Assembly (NCBI GenBank): GCA_025463965.1
Contig: JAODBN010000270.1
Span: forward strand, 1 to 6,222
Direction of reading: 5' to 3'
DNA: 6,222 nt
DNA from: Acidimicrobiaceae bacterium
GTDB taxonomy: Bacteria > Actinomycetota > Acidimicrobiia > Acidimicrobiales > Bog-793
This document shows, one piece after another, positions 5,409 through 6,222 of the stretch; within the stretch, counting starts at the first letter, position 1; each line of letters begins with the position of its first letter. The notes under the pieces were generated by a model that was not told where the DNA came from, did no database searches, and saw only the letters and a program-made list of their open reading frames with translations. Both the position numbers and the translations under genes were made by a program.

Positions 5409-6222
5409 CTAGTAGCGGTAGGTGTCGGGCTTGAACGGACCGTCGACGGGGACCCCGAGGTAGGCGGCCTGGTCGTCGGTGAGCGTCGTCAGCTCGACAC
5501 CGAGCGCGTCGAGATGCAGCCGGGCAACCCGCTCGTCGAGGTGCTTTGGCAGCACGTACACGCCGATCGGATACTCCTCGGGCCGGGCGAACAATTCCAG
5601 CTGGGCGAGCACCTGGTTGGTGAACGAGTTGGACATCACGAACGAGGGGTGGCCCGTGGCGTTCCCGAGGTTCAGCAGGCGCCCCTCGGACAGCACGATC
5701 ACCGCGTGACCGTCCGGGAAGGTCCATTCGTCGACCTGCGGCTTGATGTTCACCCGCTCGACGCCCGGCCAGGCCTTCAACCCGGCCATGTCGATCTCAT
5801 TGTCGAAGTGGCCGATGTTGCCCACGATCGCTTGGTGCTTCATCCGGCTCATGTGCTCGGCCGTGATGATGTCCTTGTTGCCCGTCGCCGTGATGAACAG
5901 GTCTGCCCGGTCCAGCACGTCTTCCAAGCGCACCACCTGGTGTCCCTCCATGGCCGCCTGGAGCGCGCAGATCGGGTCGACCTCGGTCACGAGGACGATG
6001 GCGCCCTGGCCCCGAAGTGAGGCGGCGCAGCCCTTGCCCACGTCCCCGTACCCGCAGACGACTGCCGTTTTGCCGCCGATGAGCACGTCGGTGGCCCGGT
6101 TGATCCCGTCGATGAGCGAGTGACGACAGCCGTACTTGTTGTCGAACTTGGACTTGGTCACCGAGTCGTTGACGTTGATCGCCGGGAACAGGAGCTCCGA
6201 ACGGCGGTGCATGTCATAGAGC
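5409..6222 (-). CDS. ahcY: Adenosylhomocysteinase AhcY (S-adenosylhomocysteine hydrolase), N-terminus outside window
   Basis: Reversibly hydrolyses S-adenosylhomocysteine to adenosine and homocysteine with a tightly bound NAD, removing the product inhibitor of SAM-dependent methyltransferases (cytoplasmic). The visible 270 residues match the C-terminal part of the family: LLFPAINVNDSVTKSKFDN then YGCRHSL, carrying the catalytic Lys, Asp, Asn and Cys; the NAD-binding GYGDVGKG; TEVDPICALQA; FITATGNKD; IVGNIGHFDNEID; LLNLGNATGHPSFVMS; and the family's terminal FKPDTYRY. The frame stays open to the right edge (three further codons, Leu-Tyr-Asp, precede the Met at 6212), so that Met is internal and roughly 200 N-terminal residues are missing. 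It is transcribed toward dapC and ends in TAG. No degeneration seen; this is an ordinary, very well conserved enzyme. Confidence 0.97.
   Translation of the reverse strand, partial: LYDMHRRSELLFPAINVNDSVTKSKFDNKYGCRHSLIDGINRATDVLIGGKTAVVCGYGDVGKGCAASLRGQGAIVLVTEVDPICALQAAMEGHQVVRLEDVLDRADLFITATGNKDIITAEHMSRMKHQAIVGNIGHFDNEIDMAGLKAWPGVERVNIKPQVDEWTFPDGHAVIVLSEGRLLNLGNATGHPSFVMSNSFTNQVLAQLELFARPEEYPIGVYVLPKHLDERVARLHLDALGVELTTLTDDQAAYLGVPVDGPFKPDTYRY

Noticed and set aside
5266..6123. Several open frames in other frames across ahcY
   Set aside because: They shadow ahcY, whose sequence is a near-textbook match to the family.

Overview
The window is a GC-rich, gene-dense bacterial chromosomal segment, most likely from a high-GC Gram-positive (Actinomycetota). 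The main evidence is the aminotransferase, which matches the actinobacterial DapC type, and the compact miaA-dapF-hflX order typical of that phylum. A deep lineage such as Acidimicrobiia is possible, but the sequence alone cannot fix the genus.

Layout, left to right. Positions 2-748 (+) hold the C-terminal 248 codons of a SIS-fold protein related to bifunctional phosphoglucose/phosphomannose isomerases; the three catalytic residues of that family appear substituted. Positions 749-996 are a non-coding gap of 248 bp rich in inverted repeats that could fold as a structured RNA. Positions 997-5375 (+) form a tight four-gene operon: miaA (tRNA A37 dimethylallyltransferase), dapF (diaminopimelate epimerase), hflX (ribosome-associated GTPase) and dapC (N-succinyldiaminopimelate aminotransferase). 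Its junctions are a 4-nt gap, an ATGA overlap and a TTGA overlap, so translational coupling is likely. A perfect 10-bp GC hairpin (5378-5402) separates dapC from the convergent ahcY (S-adenosylhomocysteine hydrolase, minus strand, 5409 to the right edge), whose N-terminus lies outside the window.

How the genes work together. dapC and dapF act in the succinylase branch of diaminopimelate/lysine synthesis, supplying meso-DAP for cell wall and lysine. miaA and hflX act on translation (tRNA modification; ribosome splitting or rescue). ahcY clears the S-adenosylhomocysteine left by methyltransferases.

I did not find a mobile element with its own genes, a CRISPR array, a tRNA/rRNA gene or an evident new multi-gene system. 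The points worth a second look are residue-level departures inside otherwise ordinary genes (DapF first catalytic Cys replaced by Ser; MiaA DSxQ motif changed to DAMA; isomerase-like protein lacking its catalytic set), the structured gap before miaA, the odd HflX tail with a 15-bp tandem repeat, and the ambiguous dapF start.
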